This document shows positions 44,570 to 57,300 of a stretch of DNA of 64,000 nt, in pieces. This DNA comes from Isoetes taiwanensis (taxonomy: Eukaryota; Streptophyta; Lycopodiopsida; Isoetales; Isoetaceae): contig JAJEKV010000038.1 in the NCBI GenBank assembly GCA_021234155.1, positions 5,820,926 to 5,884,925 on the forward strand. The letters run 5' to 3'. The notes under the pieces are model-generated. The model saw nothing but the letters and a program-made list of their open reading frames with translations, made no database searches and was not told where the DNA came from. The first letter of the stretch is position 1, and the number at the start of each line of letters is the position of its first letter. The position numbers were made by a program, and so were the translations under genes.

Positions 44570-45740
44570 ATATGTGTGCCCTTCCAATGGACAAGGAGTT
44601 CCCCGAACACGTTATCATTCAGAGTGGTCAGTATTATTCCCGCTTTAACTTTCGAATCTTGTAATGCTAGAGATTTGTCACGCTGGCTTCCTTCCTTCAA
44701 ATTACCTGCCTCTTGCTCCGCTGCTTTCAGGGCCACTTTATTCCCTGTTCCCTCTAGTGTGCCGAGTAAGCTTGTCACGAATGCTTTCTAGACTATGCAT
44801 GTGGCTCACCACCTCAACTGCCTAGTCCCCCCAATGTTCCATCTTATAGTACTCCATCACCTCAAGCCATTCCCCGGACTCTTCTGCTCCTTCTTCTTAT
44901 TCTTCTAGTTCTGGTGCTCCCCCATCTCCATCACATCCTTCGCCTCATCAATCCATGGCAGAGCACTCTTCTCTTCCTTATCTTCCCTTGCTCTAGCTTT
45001 CCACAATTAGCATGATTGGACTGATGTAATTTCTAGGAGGTATAAATGCAGCCAACAGCTTTGGTAGGCAGATGAGGTTGACAATTTGAATCCGGCTTCT
45101 GATTGCGTTAGTGGTGAAGGTGACTCATCATCTACTTCAGATACTTCCTTAGATGGTGATGCAATTATACAATCTGTTGATCAACTAGTAGTGGTCATGT
45201 ATGACGACGTGCCGCAACATGCGCAAAAGGTGCGACGAAAGAAAAAAAAAAAAAGGGTATACTAGATCATGCTTCTCTGCCATGAATATTTTCAGTTGGA
45301 ATGTAAGAGGGTTTAAGTCCTCTTTTGTAAAAAGATCTAGGGCTGCACAGGTAGTTCGGAGGCTTGCTCCGCAGATTCACTTTCTACAAGAGCATAAATG
45401 TCATAGAGGATCTGTTGGTGGGACGAGGACTTTCTTAAGGGATGCATGCGGACTTGGGCCACCACTCTCCTCGTGGCAAGCCCCATGAATACACTAGTGT
45501 CTACACTTGCTAATGTTAAATTCTTTGCAAAGCAGTACAGTCGTGAGAAGGTTCAGCTGGAGAGAGCCATGCTGAAACAGAAGTACGACGAGTTGGAACA
45601 CGTCAGAATCCAAGGTGTCAATCATGCATCAGAGATAGAACTAGTGAAATAGATTCAGGATCTTGAGGAAGCAGAAGTGCAAGCAGATAAGGTGAAAGCA
45701 TGTCTTGTTTGGCTTAGAGATGGAGGCTTAGACATGTGCT
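44570..45740 (+). pseudogene. Rearranged LINE 5' fragment (ORF1 end, endonuclease start, RT linker)
   Basis: About 45002-45260 reads WTDVISRRYKCSQQLW followed by a serine/aspartate-rich stretch and KVRRKKKKK, like a LINE ORF1 C-terminus. 45283-45420 reads MNIFSWNVRGFKSS and PQIHFLQEHKCHRG, the start of an APE endonuclease. At ~45485 it jumps to FFAKQYSREKVQLERAMLKQ and KVKACLVWLRDGG (45500-45725), the linker before RT, so most of the endonuclease was deleted. It ends near 45740 without RT. It is a dead element lying divergently from CHX. Confidence 0.72.
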
Positions 45741-46049
45741 GCTTGTTGGCTTTTCTTACACATATTTACAAGAGTGTAACTGAATTGCAGCTCTAAGGGA
45801 ATAAACCCTTGAACCAAAAGCTTTCCTTGGGACAATGTGACTGGAACAAAATTGGTGATATGGTTGTTCTGAGGGTTGGCCTTTTAAAAGTTTCCATTTG
45901 TGGATAATTGGACTTTGGACCCAATTAATTAACAATTTATGCAAGGATATACTCAATATGTAGTTTGCCTTTCTTAACCATAGGGATATCTTGGGTTTCT
46001 AAATTGATCCTTAGGGTGTTTATTGATCTATATTGATCCTTAATGTGTA

Positions 46050-46080
46050 CTAGTAATGGGTGCCCGGCGTTGCCGGGCAT
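46050..46080 (-). mobile_element. Helitron-like 3' terminus (minus strand)
   Basis: Read on the minus strand, TGCCCGGCAACGCCGGGCA forms an 8-bp stem with a 3-base loop. It is followed by CCCATTA, CTAG and then T. A GC-rich hairpin ~7-10 bp before CTRR and a T target is the signature of plant Helitron 3' ends, and GCCCGGCG/CGCCGGGC-type hairpins are common there. The 5' TC end was not located, so only the terminus is claimed. The element would extend rightwards. Confidence 0.5.
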
Positions 46081-48400
46081 AGGTACAGTTTTATGCAGCA
46101 ACCATGAAGTTGTACACAAACTTATAATAGCTAGCTACACTGAGATGGAAGGAACAGAGAAACAGGAGACAGGAGATAGCAACAGTTGCCTAGTGTTGTT
46201 GGGCTTTGGCAGCACTATGTTATGCTGGATTTGTTATATAGATGTTGGTGTCATAGCTAGGCTTTAATAGTAATGTATGGCCCATGTGGCAGTTGTGTCT
46301 AATTAGTTCTTCTATAAAGAGAGGCTAGAAAGAAAGGCCTGTTGATTAATATTTAGACGTTGATGACTTGCAACAAATTTAATGAGGGAGGGGTGGGGGA
46401 TTTTCTAGGGGTCTCTGATGATATGCTATCTATCGTGTATTTATAGGGATATTAAAATACCATCTATCTACTTATTTATCTATCTATCCAATATTGTATA
46501 TAGCCAATTGAATGATATGCAAAGCCAACGCAGGGGTAAGTCTGCTCATGAAATGCTAAGTGGTTGCTGACATACTGAACCTCCCAATGGCTGAATAATG
46601 TCATGACGTTGGAACGACGACCTCAAGTGATGTTGTTAACATGTTGAACCCGCACGCTCAAATAATGTCACACACGTTATAATGGATGCAACTATGAAGA
46701 TTACTATAAATCCAGGTATTACATGGAAGTGTCTATTTGATTGTATTGTTGCTGGAGAGACATGACTATGTATCTGAACCATTAAGCTATTGTGGAAAGA
46801 GAAAATGTTATTGTTTTTAAATTTAAAAAGTTAAAGTTGAATCAAACTTGGTGGGAGAAAGGGATGCATTTCAACTTTGACTCATTGCGCATATTTAATA
46901 TGGTCTTCATGGTTTCGTTGCTTTGTTGCTAGAGGGAGTGTGGTTAGATCTAAACTATTAAGTGAGAGATAAAGTGCTATGAGAGAGAGATAAATGGGGA
47001 AGGATGAGAAAAAAAAGTGCTTGTTTTCAGCAGCTTTGCATACATGTTATTTTATGTCTACACATGATAAAAAGCAATATAAGGGATTCATGGTTGTCAC
47101 ATAATTAACCGTTGACCGCATGGGTGTGACACAAATTGGAAGTATATAATAGATGAAAATGTTGATTGGAAACTTTAGTTTTTATTTTAACCCAACTTTA
47201 TTCAAAGCAACCAAGCCGAAGAAATTGAAGTTAAAAGATGTGTATTACCCCACATAGTTTGGAGAACATGCCAAAGAATCTAGAGCCATTCAACTTCCTA
47301 TTTCCAAATGTTAATGCACCTTCCATCATTATGTTTATATTTGAGCGCTTGCAATCTCGCCATGTTCCACAGGCTGAGGCCATCTCATTGTGATGTTTAA
47401 CCCTTTATACATTATCGATGTGTAAATCCAGCTGTGTGTACTTTCGTGTATCCAAAATGTTGATTCATCCACAGTTTATATAATAATGCTTTCACCATAA
47501 CCCCAAGAAATATGGATTCCATAACAATATATGAAGGAGAGACTAAAGATAGCTGACCTTGGTAGCATTGATGTTTACATCTTTCAGAGTATGTAGATTT
47601 GAATTACTTCCAACTACTCTTGATATATAATTACTCCTGATATGCAATGTCATTGCCTTCTGTTTGGGCCTTCATATGTCTTGGTTTCAATTTTGATGCT
47701 GACATTGTTGGCAGAATCTTGTAACAATCATGCCACTTTCTTAAATCTCATATAGTTTAGGATTATTATAAGGGCAGCACTGGACAAACTTAGATAATGT
47801 ATTAATGTCATATCCAGAATGCCATGCCCATAACATTTTCAACTGGAATTTTAAAGTGGCCACAACACATTTAAAATGTTCAAATCTGTTTGAGATCAGA
47901 CAAACCAAAGAGCCTTGAGAGAATTGTTTTTAAGCTGGCCAGCAAATATCTCTTTTCACTTTGTAAAGTTAAATATACCCTTAAATTGCCTGCACGACTT
48001 GATGGGTGCCTCTGGGCACATGATCATTCAATTTGCACGACCAAGGAAATCTACGACAACCATCTGCATGTTTCCTAGTATCCATCTCCACAGATCAAGC
48101 GCAAAAAGAAAACAAAGTATAAAGTCTGGATACGAAGATATACATTTCTAACAATTAGAATAAATGGCAGGCCCATTTTGCTGTTTCAAAGCACAGACCT
48201 AGCTTCAATCTCGGCTAATCCACTCTTTCAATCTTGACCAAATAAAAGCAGAAAAGAAATTATGAAGATGGATATGAAGATGTACATTTCTAACAATATT
48301 TGGAATAAATGGCACTGCTATTTGAAAGCATAGACCTAGCTTTAATCTCAATTGATCCATTACTCTAGAGAACGAATCAACCAGTGTATACTTGTTATTT
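46081..48400. other. No gene recognised
   Basis: AT-rich sequence with short TATC/ATCT runs (46460-46490) and a purine run AGTGAGAGATAAAG ... GAGAGAGATAAATG near 46960-46995. If the Helitron-like terminus at 46050 is real, part of this is its body. No RepHel motif is visible. Confidence 0.35.
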
Positions 48401-48769
48401 TACTTGGATCAAATGCTTAAACTGTGGACAACCTAGAATGAGCAGCCCAGTTTATTCTATTTAGATATTACTTAATTGGCAGAGAAATGCCTGCAACCTC
48501 TAAGTACAGCCCCAACATATCAAAGACGACTTCAAAGAGCTCTATAACTGGAAGCCTTGGCATGTTGATTAACCAAGATTCAGGCATGCAAATTAACCTC
48601 TGAAATAAACCAACAAAGTTGAAGATGGATTCCATTTCATCTTTTGCTACAATGTCACTACAAAAAGCAATTAAAGAAGGAATCCAGCATTGCCAAAAAT
48701 TCAATAAGGAAGTGATACACCATAATTGCTTTCTAGCCCTCATCACATTGTAAAGAATAACTTCCTAAG

Positions 48770-50520
48770 GAATATCGTGCAAATATCATTAGCTCTTTTT
48801 ACTTGACCTGGTTCTCAAGCTCTGCAGCATATGACATGGAGATTGGTCTGCAATGCCTATGAGTCCACTATTATGCATCAGGGAGAGGCACCTGTACAAC
48901 TCGAACATCTAGCGGTCACTACGTAAGAAACAAATTATCATCGCTAAGATCATAATTCTTATAACAACCTTGCCATCTGACGGTTTCAAATCTTAGGAAG
49001 TAGAAAACAACGTACCTTGGTCCTGCAAATATTAATAGCTGTTTTCACTTGATTTAGCTCTCAAGCCGTAAAGCAACGCTTATGAAGCCATTATCATTCA
49101 TCGAGGAGAGAGAACTCTACCCAACTCAAAGAAAAATTTAACAGTCATTTAAAAAGTTCTTTAACTATTATGGGTCAAAAGCACAATCCAAAAGCACAAT
49201 CTACGGAACAAAATATCATGCGGAAACAACCTTGTCATCTGACCATTTAAGAATCTTAAAAAGTATTAATATCTAACAACGGTACTTTCTCACTTTTCTT
49301 TTCATTAAAACTAATACAAAAATCAAAATAAAAGCCAAGGACATGGTATATTCAAAGTTAAGGTAAAGAAATGCAAGATTAACCAATATATATATAAAAA
49401 AGTTCAAAACATACCTTATATTGATGTCAATAAACTCTTGAATTTTGGTAAGTTAAGATAAAACTAAATAATAGTTTTTCGGACACCATTGATTGATTTT
49501 AATGGTGAAACAACTAGAAAAAGAGAACATTTAAATTAAGTTCCTACCATAAAAACCCGTAGGCAATAAGCCTTAAATTTTTGGTTGGTGAATTAAAATT
49601 AGCACTTCAAATACTTATGTTGAGCTTCAATGGCTAAACTAAGATAAAACTAATAGTGCATCTTGAACTCAATATTTGAATGCTAAAAAAAGCAACAATT
49701 GTTCCAAAAAAACACAATCTAAGGAAGAAATTTTCCAATACTTATGTTGAAATGGCAAACCTTGTCATCTAACTCAATATTTACTAAAAAGCACAATCCA
49801 AAAGATCTAATTTTCAAAAACAACTTGAATGTTAATAAACTCTTGAATGTTGCAAGTTAAGATAAAACTAATAGTGCATCAGTGCACCATTGATTGATTG
49901 TAATGGCTGAATGCTAGAAAAGACGAACATTTGTTCCTACCATAAAAACACGAAAACTGATTAAATTCAGTAAATTAAAAATTAGCACTGCCAATACTTA
50001 TGTTCAGCCTCACATCATTTAGAATGAGCTTCAATGGCTAAACTAACGCTGAACAGAATCTAACTCAATATTTAACAAAAGCACAATCCAAAAGCACAAT
50101 CTAAGGAACAAATTATCATGCGGAAACAACCTTGTCATCTGACCGTTTAAGAGATCTTATTAAATTAAGATCTAACAACGTCCCTTGACTCACGCTAACC
50201 CGCAGGCAATAAGCCTTAGGTATTTTGGTTGGTGAAGCAAGATTAGCAAACGTCAATTCTCAGTAGATGTCAATAAACTCTTGAATGTTGCAAGTCTAGA
50301 TAAAACTAATAGTGCATCAGTGCACCATTGATTGATTGCAATGGCTGAATGCTAGAAAAGAAGAACATTTGTTCCTACCATAAAAACACGGAAACTGATT
50401 AAATTCAGTAAATTAAAAATTAGCACTGCCAATACTTATGTTCAGCCTCATATCATTTAGAATTTCAATGGCTAAACTAATGTTGAACAGAATCTAACTC
50501 AATATTTACTATACATAGAC
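48770..50520. repeat. Degenerate direct repeats (~430 bp period), non-coding
   Basis: The segment TAAACTCTTGAATGTTGCAAG ... ACTAATAGTGCATCAGTGCACC ... TTAGCACTGCCAATACTTATG occurs at ~49840-50100 and ~50270-50515, nearly identical. A third, more diverged copy lies at ~49427-49640. The segment ATCATGCGGAAACAACCTTG occurs at ~49216 and ~50117. A related 245-bp doubling lies at 48775 and 49019 (TGCAAATATTAATAGCTG against TGCAAATATCATTAGCTC). No frame is kept open, so this is non-coding expansion. Confidence 0.8.
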
Positions 50521-51340
50521 TAACTTTCTTCTATACCCAAGAATCAGCTGGCAGCTTTCAATTCCACCAAGGAGAACTATAATCATCAACACTTTTTATC
50601 TACCCAAAATCAACTTGACATAATAAACAAATTTAGATCAATATCAAACCTATGAAATTGACTTATGCGTTAGACTAACCATTGCGGATCCCATAAAGCA
50701 AATATGCAAAAGCATCACACCTGCAAAACATGGGGGCAATCCAATTAGATTAGCTTACACATATATGTACTTGATACTAAAACATTAACCTTGGTGCACT
50801 ACAACACCTTTGTTGTTCTGGGCATTTCGATGATACACAAATTGCTGCATTAATTCTATGTTAACCGCTCAGCAGATGCAGGAGGAATAGAAAACTCCCA
50901 AGGCAGGGCTTCACTCTTGTTGAGATTATTGCAAAAAACTTGAAAATAGATTTACACCTCATACCTTGTCACTTGCATTAGGATAATAAAGCCTAGATTT
51001 GGCTGCTTGTTGCATGAAACTCTCCATTCTGGGCTAGATGTTATATTTGTATTTTATAATCCTTTAGCACAAAAGATTGTGCTGCATGCACAACAACAAA
51101 ACCATTATTAGTCCATCAGGCCCCGCATTCCAACGGAACTTGTCCAGTTAACTACAATTAAGTACTTCCTAGAATAATCACAATATAATTGAATGCAACT
51201 GTAAATTGTGGTGTATCCATCATAAAACCATTAGGATCAAATTTAAGCATCTGAGCCGCAAACCAGAAGCAACAAAGAAAGCATCATCTACCTTATAAGC
51301 TTTACTGGTTTGCAAATTATGGAAAACATGGACATCATGC
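50521..51340. other. No gene recognised
   Basis: AT-rich, no open frame of note and no repeat structure that I could see. Confidence 0.3.
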
Positions 51341-51354
51341 TTATAACCTTAGGA

Positions 51355-51590
51355 GCAGGGCAAGAATGGTCCTCCATGCTAGGCAAAGGAGCATAAAATA
51401 TGTGAGGCAAAGGAGCATGATCTCTAGAAGAAATGATGCTTCAGTTAGATCCAAGTCTACACATGGACAGCAGGGCAAGAATGGTTCTCTATGCTAGGCA
51501 AATGAGCATAAAATATAGATTAGATTAATCTGACCTTTAGAAGAAATGATGCTTCGGTTAGATCCAAGTCTCAGAAAGTTCTATATCGTG
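51355..51590. repeat. Tandem duplication of ~118 bp
   Basis: GCAGGGCAAGAATGGTCCTC (51355) recurs as GCAGGGCAAGAATGGTTCTC (51472), and AGAAATGATGCTTCAGTTAG (51427) as AGAAATGATGCTTCGGTTAG (51541). Both pairs continue into GATCCAAGTCT. The duplication is non-coding. Confidence 0.85.
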
Positions 51591-54214
51591 GCAGATAGTT
51601 CTACATAAAGGTGTAATGATGTAATGCCTGCATAGATCAGGAATGCTATAAACAATGGAATTCAGTCTTAATTGCATAGTATCCAGCAGACATCTTTTAG
51701 AAAGAGGTCATCAATCAAATAATCAGGCATGTTTAAACAGTCATGTTTAAAAATATCCTAAGCAGGATTGAAGCTCAAATATTTACCTGAAGAGCTTTGG
51801 TCGTAAAGAATACTTTTCTTATCAAATATATTATAGCTGCAAATGCTAATTATTGCATTTGTTATGCCAAACTATTGTTGGGCAAGAACGATATCCAATG
51901 TTAGGCAGATTATAGAGATATCAAATTCCTAGATGCCATGTGCAGTTTTGCAATTTACCATGTACACAACAATAGCTCAAGGTATTTCTTACCATAGCCT
52001 GGCAGACCGTAGTCAGGAATATATTTGTGTCTCCATCCATCCCTCATCGTTATAATAGTGATATAACGACAGAAATTGTTGGAACTATTCAAAGAAGCAG
52101 AGAGGGGGCTTAAGATCATCTAACATTCTTAAAGCATCAAGTAAATATCAGAGTACCCATCGTTTGCGTCTGCCTCTGCGATAAAATACAAAGATGGACA
52201 TCCGAGTTGACCTTTTCTTTGGATTCAGGATAACGGAACTCGAGTTCATGCAGCATAATAGGGTTAAGCTTTGGTGCAGCATATCACCTGGTTCTCCATG
52301 ATGCAAAATACAGCCTCCTTGATTCTCAAATGACGACCAGATATATTATGAATAGACAGAAAGCATCAGCGAACCATCCAAAACCCTTTATCTGGCGCTC
52401 AAATCCGACCTGTAAGCCACAAGCTCATTAAACAGATCAGTCAGCCAATAAATTGCAATCAAATAAGATGAAGCGCAGTCTAACATCTGCAAAATCCCTA
52501 CATAATACATAGCCGATCTTTGGCATCAGAATCGTGGCATATGCATGCCGATAATTTGAAGGGGGCATATTGATGCAGAAGAAGATTGGGAGGAATAAAG
52601 ATTTTCCTAATTTTTTGGAAATCGGTTTTTTTTTTTTTTCTGGTGGCTAAAAGCCCAAAAATCAGAGAAAAATCACAAAAAAAAAATTCCAGAAATATTT
52701 TTCTCCACACCTGAAAATCCCAAATTAACAAGATTGATATTGACGTTTCCTACATGATGCCTTATTAGTTTTCGAATGGCAATTACTGGAATGTTGATGT
52801 AAAACTGGACATATTCTATAAACTGTGAGCATGAAAAGACCGTTGGGTTTTCTTTCATAGGTGAATTATCCCCCCTCATTATGTTTTGCTAAACTCTTTT
52901 GCCAACCTAATTCCAAAGTTACCTAGTTTGTCTCAAAATTTATGAGGGGAGGCGGTTTTAATATCTGCCAGCTTTGCTGCACTTGGCCCTATGGTTTCTT
53001 GCGGACTATATCTATTCAGAGATTTGGCCGTTGACTATTTTTCCCCGGTTAAATAAGCATAGAATTTGGGGTTGTGGTTTCTGGGAACGAATTTCTCCTT
53101 CTGGACTCTGTTAAAAAATGGCATAGATGAGCCGCCCATACAAGGATGTTAGCATTTTGCATGCCCACAAGGCATTTGTGTGGAAGATGGCATGAGTAGT
53201 ATAGAAAGCTATGGTAAAAGAGGCAAGCAGAGCTTTTGTACCAAAAATTATCAGGAATCCCATAGATAAGGATATAGTGAAGCTTTGGTCTCCGTGGACG
53301 ATAAAAACAATTCTTTTCAATCTATTCCTGAATCCAAAATATAGATGTCGACATTGAAAAACCCAGGGTTTGTACATGCATTCCATTTTTAATCTTATGG
53401 TGTGAAGCAGGATAAAAATGTGAAAGTTTACATTCTTTTATCTGAATATCTGTCTATCAACACGAGCAAGTTGCTGCTAAGAGGTTTCTGAACAAAATAT
53501 ATTCACATACTTCAAGAGGAAATCTATTTGGTATATTTTAGACATTCTTGTGTACTTAAATTTACATGCCCAGGGATAATATCAGGGTTATTCTTAAAGC
53601 TTATTACAATTCGATGTTATAGGCATAGGATGTGCCTGTCATGTATCATATTGATTTATTATCCCCTAGTGTAGACCTTTATATTCCTCCTAAAAATACT
53701 CATGCAAATGGAAAAGAGCAGGTTGCTAAGGTATTGCATATATTGGCAGCTCTATTTCAAGCTATATAGGACCTAATAGATGACCTTGTGCTTTCTTACC
53801 ACTTTAACATTCAATTGAACTATTTGTATGAAAGACAGATATGGCAGTAATATTTGAAACATTTTCAATCTTGCATTTGCTCTTCCATGTCCCTAATAGC
53901 ATTTGCATTTATTATCCCCTGGTTATTTTCTGCTGGACATAGCTGTTCCGACCCTGGCTTGTCCCTTCAACACGAGTTTGCTTAAGGGCCATGTATTATC
54001 GGGCTCGATATTTATTGGAGGACTAGTTATGGCTTTTCATTTGTCTTGAATAGGCAAGTATGGTTTGTGTCGGGTTTGGTGCTCATAATGTCGGTTCAAC
54101 CACATCTGGCTTCGTTTCTCGTAAGCTTTTATATTTTTATGGGTCCCTTTCTAGTGTTCCTTTCTAATGTTATCGTGCTATGGGGTTTTCTGTTAACATA
54201 GTATTTTTAAAGGA
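51591..54214. other. No gene recognised
   Basis: AT-rich sequence with a T-run at 52626-52640 and an A-run near 52677-52686. A 91-residue minus frame (53386-53111) is hydrophobic in places but has no motif I know and no convincing splice context. Confidence 0.3.
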
Positions 54215-54673
54215 TGTAACAGCCATAACATAATTAAAATTAACATTAACTAACACAACCATTGGGTCCAACACATTTACATTAAAATCCCCCTTAGACC
54301 CCCTTTGGTTTGGGTGCATATTCACACGGGGGGTGACGTAGGGCAGCGAGAGCCCTTTTAATTATTGTTTGCACGTACAAAATCAACACCATATAGTATT
54401 TTGCTTCAAATCTTATAGTATTTTGCAAATCTAGTTATATAGTATACCAAATCTTGTACTTGCATACCCCACAAACGAGGAACTTTACGTACGGTCTAGA
54501 TTAAGGAATAAGGGGTGAATATGCCTATCCAACAGCTCTCGTTGCCCGGAGTCACCCCCCGTGTGAATATGCACCCAAACCAAAGGGGGTCTAAGGGGGA
54601 TTTTAATGTAAATGTGTTGGACCCAATGGTTGTATTAGTTAATGTTAATTTTAATTATGTGTTGGTTGTTACA
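54215..54673. mobile_element. Foldback/MITE element with ~135-bp inverted arms
   Basis: The left arm (54215-~54350) and right arm (~54530-54673) are inverted copies. Shared blocks in opposite orientation are ATAATTAAAATTAACATTAA, CATTGGGTCCAACACATTTA and TTTGGGTGCATATTCACACG. The outer ends are TGTAACA and TGTTACA. The ~180-bp centre is AT-rich. Long inverted ends resemble MULE-type or foldback elements; no 9-bp target duplication could be confirmed in the AT-rich flanks. It has no coding capacity. Confidence 0.8.
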
Positions 54674-56458
54674 CTAAAAAAAATTTTGCCTTCGGGCCCT
54701 AAGAGAAGCAAACATACGATAGAACTTGAAAATTAAAGAACAAGATAATGTAATTGAGCCTGGGCCTTGTCTGTTTCGTGCCATTCGCCTCATTGTAATA
54801 TCTGGAACTAATATCTACCATTAAAAAAAAAAACAATTGTTAACTAGTCAAAAGCACGTTTGATTACTTTGTATAGCCATGAAAAAGGAGAGAAAACAAG
54901 CTTGGAAGCCACAGGGCCACGCTGAGAGAGAGCCACGATCGACCAACCGGGAAAGAAAGCCATTTAGAAGACGGTCAGTTGGTACCGCCTTGGAGGCAAC
55001 ATCGCCACGCCGAGAAAAGAAAAAGAAAAATATATATGTCCTAAGGACCTCCAACGAACCCAATGAATCAATAGAAAAAAGTGCAAGCGATCCCAAATCA
55101 TCTGTGAAAGGGGGAGGCAGGGAAGCTAGGTAGAGGCGACAACAGCCAAATGCAAAAGCCCAAGAGAACGTCGATAGCTAATAAAGAGAAAAATGGGCTA
55201 TAAATAGGAGAGCGCGATGATGGGGCATCCCCATCCAAGGAATGACGGTTCTATTGCTGACGCAATAGAACTGTGGCATTATCGAGTTTTTGGCTTTTGC
55301 ATTGTTTGTTTATTTGTTTGTTTGTTTGTGGGAGTTAAATAGACATTTCATGGAGAAAGATTGTCCTTATGTGCAAGTGTTTGCCATTATTATTAATAGT
55401 TTTAGAGCATGTCTAATAGCTTGTGCCTAAGTTGAGGTAAGGTCCAGGAGTTCTTGAAGCGTGTTTTATATGGAGCTATTGGATGTTTGATGGGTTTAAA
55501 AGTAGTGCAATATGTGTGCAAAGGATCTGCATATTTGTTGTTATTCTGCTACTTGAGGATAAGGAGTTAATACGACATTGTGTTTTGTAGTTATAACAGA
55601 TTGGGAGTAAGATGTTAATCTGTAGTTGTTTGTTTACTTTATGGTTTGGATCATTTAGTTGAGGTTGTTGATTTTGTTTTGAAGACATTGTATCAAACTA
55701 TTGTACATTTATTTCTTCAAGGTTACAAGTGTTTAACCATCATTATATATTGCTAGTGAAGTTCAATTGTTTGTCCATCCTTTTTCAATGTTAGTAATAA
55801 GTTTAGCTTTGAATGCATTGTATGTATTCTGGTTTTTGCATTGTATATTGAATGGAAAGGTGTGTGGAGACTATCTTGAAGAACTTGATAAGCATAACAT
55901 GCCCTCCATACACGCATAAGACTATTTGATTTGAGTGCATAATTAACCAACATTCATCCATTCCTTATACTCGTCCATTCCTGACCCTTGATGGAAGCAA
56001 TATTCCATGGAATATTACAAATCCATAAACCAGGGCCGTTCACTCAAAAATAAGATAGGGTCAAACCCCAATTTCTGCGTCACCCAAAGGTTACAATTGT
56101 ATTCTAATGAGGTCAAACATGTACATACTGGGTAGTCAATAGCAAACCTATATACACTACATGTCCAATAGCAGCAGCTCGCATGAGCAACATGTGCCCT
56201 TCAATGGCAACGAACTTGAACATGCTAACCATTGTGCACAATTTAAAGGTGGTTGCCACAACATTCTGTCACATGGCCTCCACTTCAAACACAAAAGAAT
56301 AAGTGAAAATCAATTGGAATAGAGGAAGGAAGGACTGCAGCATGCATGCTTGTCCAACAGCAGCAGAAATCGCTCCACATCACGACCTCTCACACATCAA
56401 CCTGTTTTACAACCACATCAGCACAACAGTTCTCTTGTCCATCATATCAAATGGAGAT
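54674..56458. other. No gene recognised
   Basis: It contains an arginine/lysine-rich plus frame (54879-55133) that looks like chance coding of purine-rich DNA, and a (GTTT)n microsatellite at ~55303-55330. No domain is seen. Confidence 0.3.
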
Positions 56459-56459
56459 G

Positions 56460-56737
56460 CAACAGGAAGAAGCATGGGGACTTGAACCCCACCGACATGA
56501 GTCGGTCCCATGATGCTTCGCCTAACATAATGAAAGTCCCTACAGGGCGATCCATTATGCCAGGGGGCTAATCCCATGCAAATGCTCAAGCATGCCAATA
56601 TGACATTAGTTGACATTAACAAGTCCAGATCTGCCATGGAGGACATTGCATAGCCACGCACCACTTCATACCCCATTGAAGAGTCTGTGACAATAAATAG
56701 AAAGATAATAGGAAAGCAAACAGGAAGAAGCATGGGA
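56460..56737. repeat. 18-bp direct repeat flanking ~240 bp
   Basis: AACAGGAAGAAGCATGGG occurs at 56461-56478 and again at 56719-56736. The repeat could be a target duplication of a retroposon containing the tRNA-like fold, but the fold overlaps the left copy and no A-tail is visible, so the interpretation is open. Confidence 0.5.
56469..56519 (-). other. Compact tRNA-like fold with matching B-box
   Basis: On the minus strand, GAAGCAT and ATGCTTC pair (7 bp) and enclose an ACCGAC/GTCGGT hairpin (loop TCAT) and a GGGG-TTCAAGT-CCCC arm like a T-arm. GGTTCAAGTCC fits the polymerase III B-box. TGGCATAATGG, a good A-box match, lies 63 bases upstream (~56554-56564). It has no anticodon arm of standard form, so it is not a normal tRNA. 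A tRNA-derived SINE or tRNA-like relic is possible. Confidence 0.4.
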
Positions 56738-57189
56738 AAGAGCAGATCACTTTCATCTAGTGTCCCTGCAAAAAAAACTCAAAACCTTACTATACAACGT
56801 CCCTGTAAAGAGTGTTTCTACATGTATGTGAACATGATGAACTGAAATTAAGAAACGTGAATCGAAATCAAATAAGCAATACATGATCCAATCATCTGAC
56901 TGCAACTGGAATTTTCAGAGATGTTCTTCGTTCTGCCATTCATGTATCCAAATGGAAAAAGGATAAGACAATGTTTGCACACAATAAGATACAAAATTTG
57001 ACCTATCATACGCAAAATTAATTATACATTGGGGATTTTAACACCTCGCTATGAGACGACAGTACCAATAACCCATAGAATGCAGAGACAGAGACAGAGC
57101 TTCTCTCACCTCTGGAAGTCCCTCATAATTGTAGAAGGGATTCAATCAGTTAAACTAATCAACCCTTCAGCTTCTGTGCAAATCGTCCC

Positions 57190-57300
57190 CCAAGAAAAAC
57201 CTGCAAGAACAACCCTGCAAGCAAAGAACCCTGCGAGAAGAACCCTGCAAGCAAAGAACCCTGTCGAAAATCCGGCAAGAAGAACCCTGCAAGCAAAGCT
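57190..57300. repeat. Short minisatellite (CCCTGCAAGCAAAGAA-type units)
   Basis: CCCTGCAAGCAAAG occurs at ~57213, ~57243 and ~57285 (spacing 30 and 42 bp), joined by GAACCCTGCGAGAA variants. A plus frame reads RTTLQAKNPARRTLQAKNP and continues; the minus frame reads RVLLAGFFACR-like repeats. Neither is recognised as a protein. Confidence 0.85.

Noticed and set aside
54879-55133. Basic 84-codon plus frame
   Set aside because: Low-complexity Lys/Arg coding of purine-rich DNA, with no homology that I can see.
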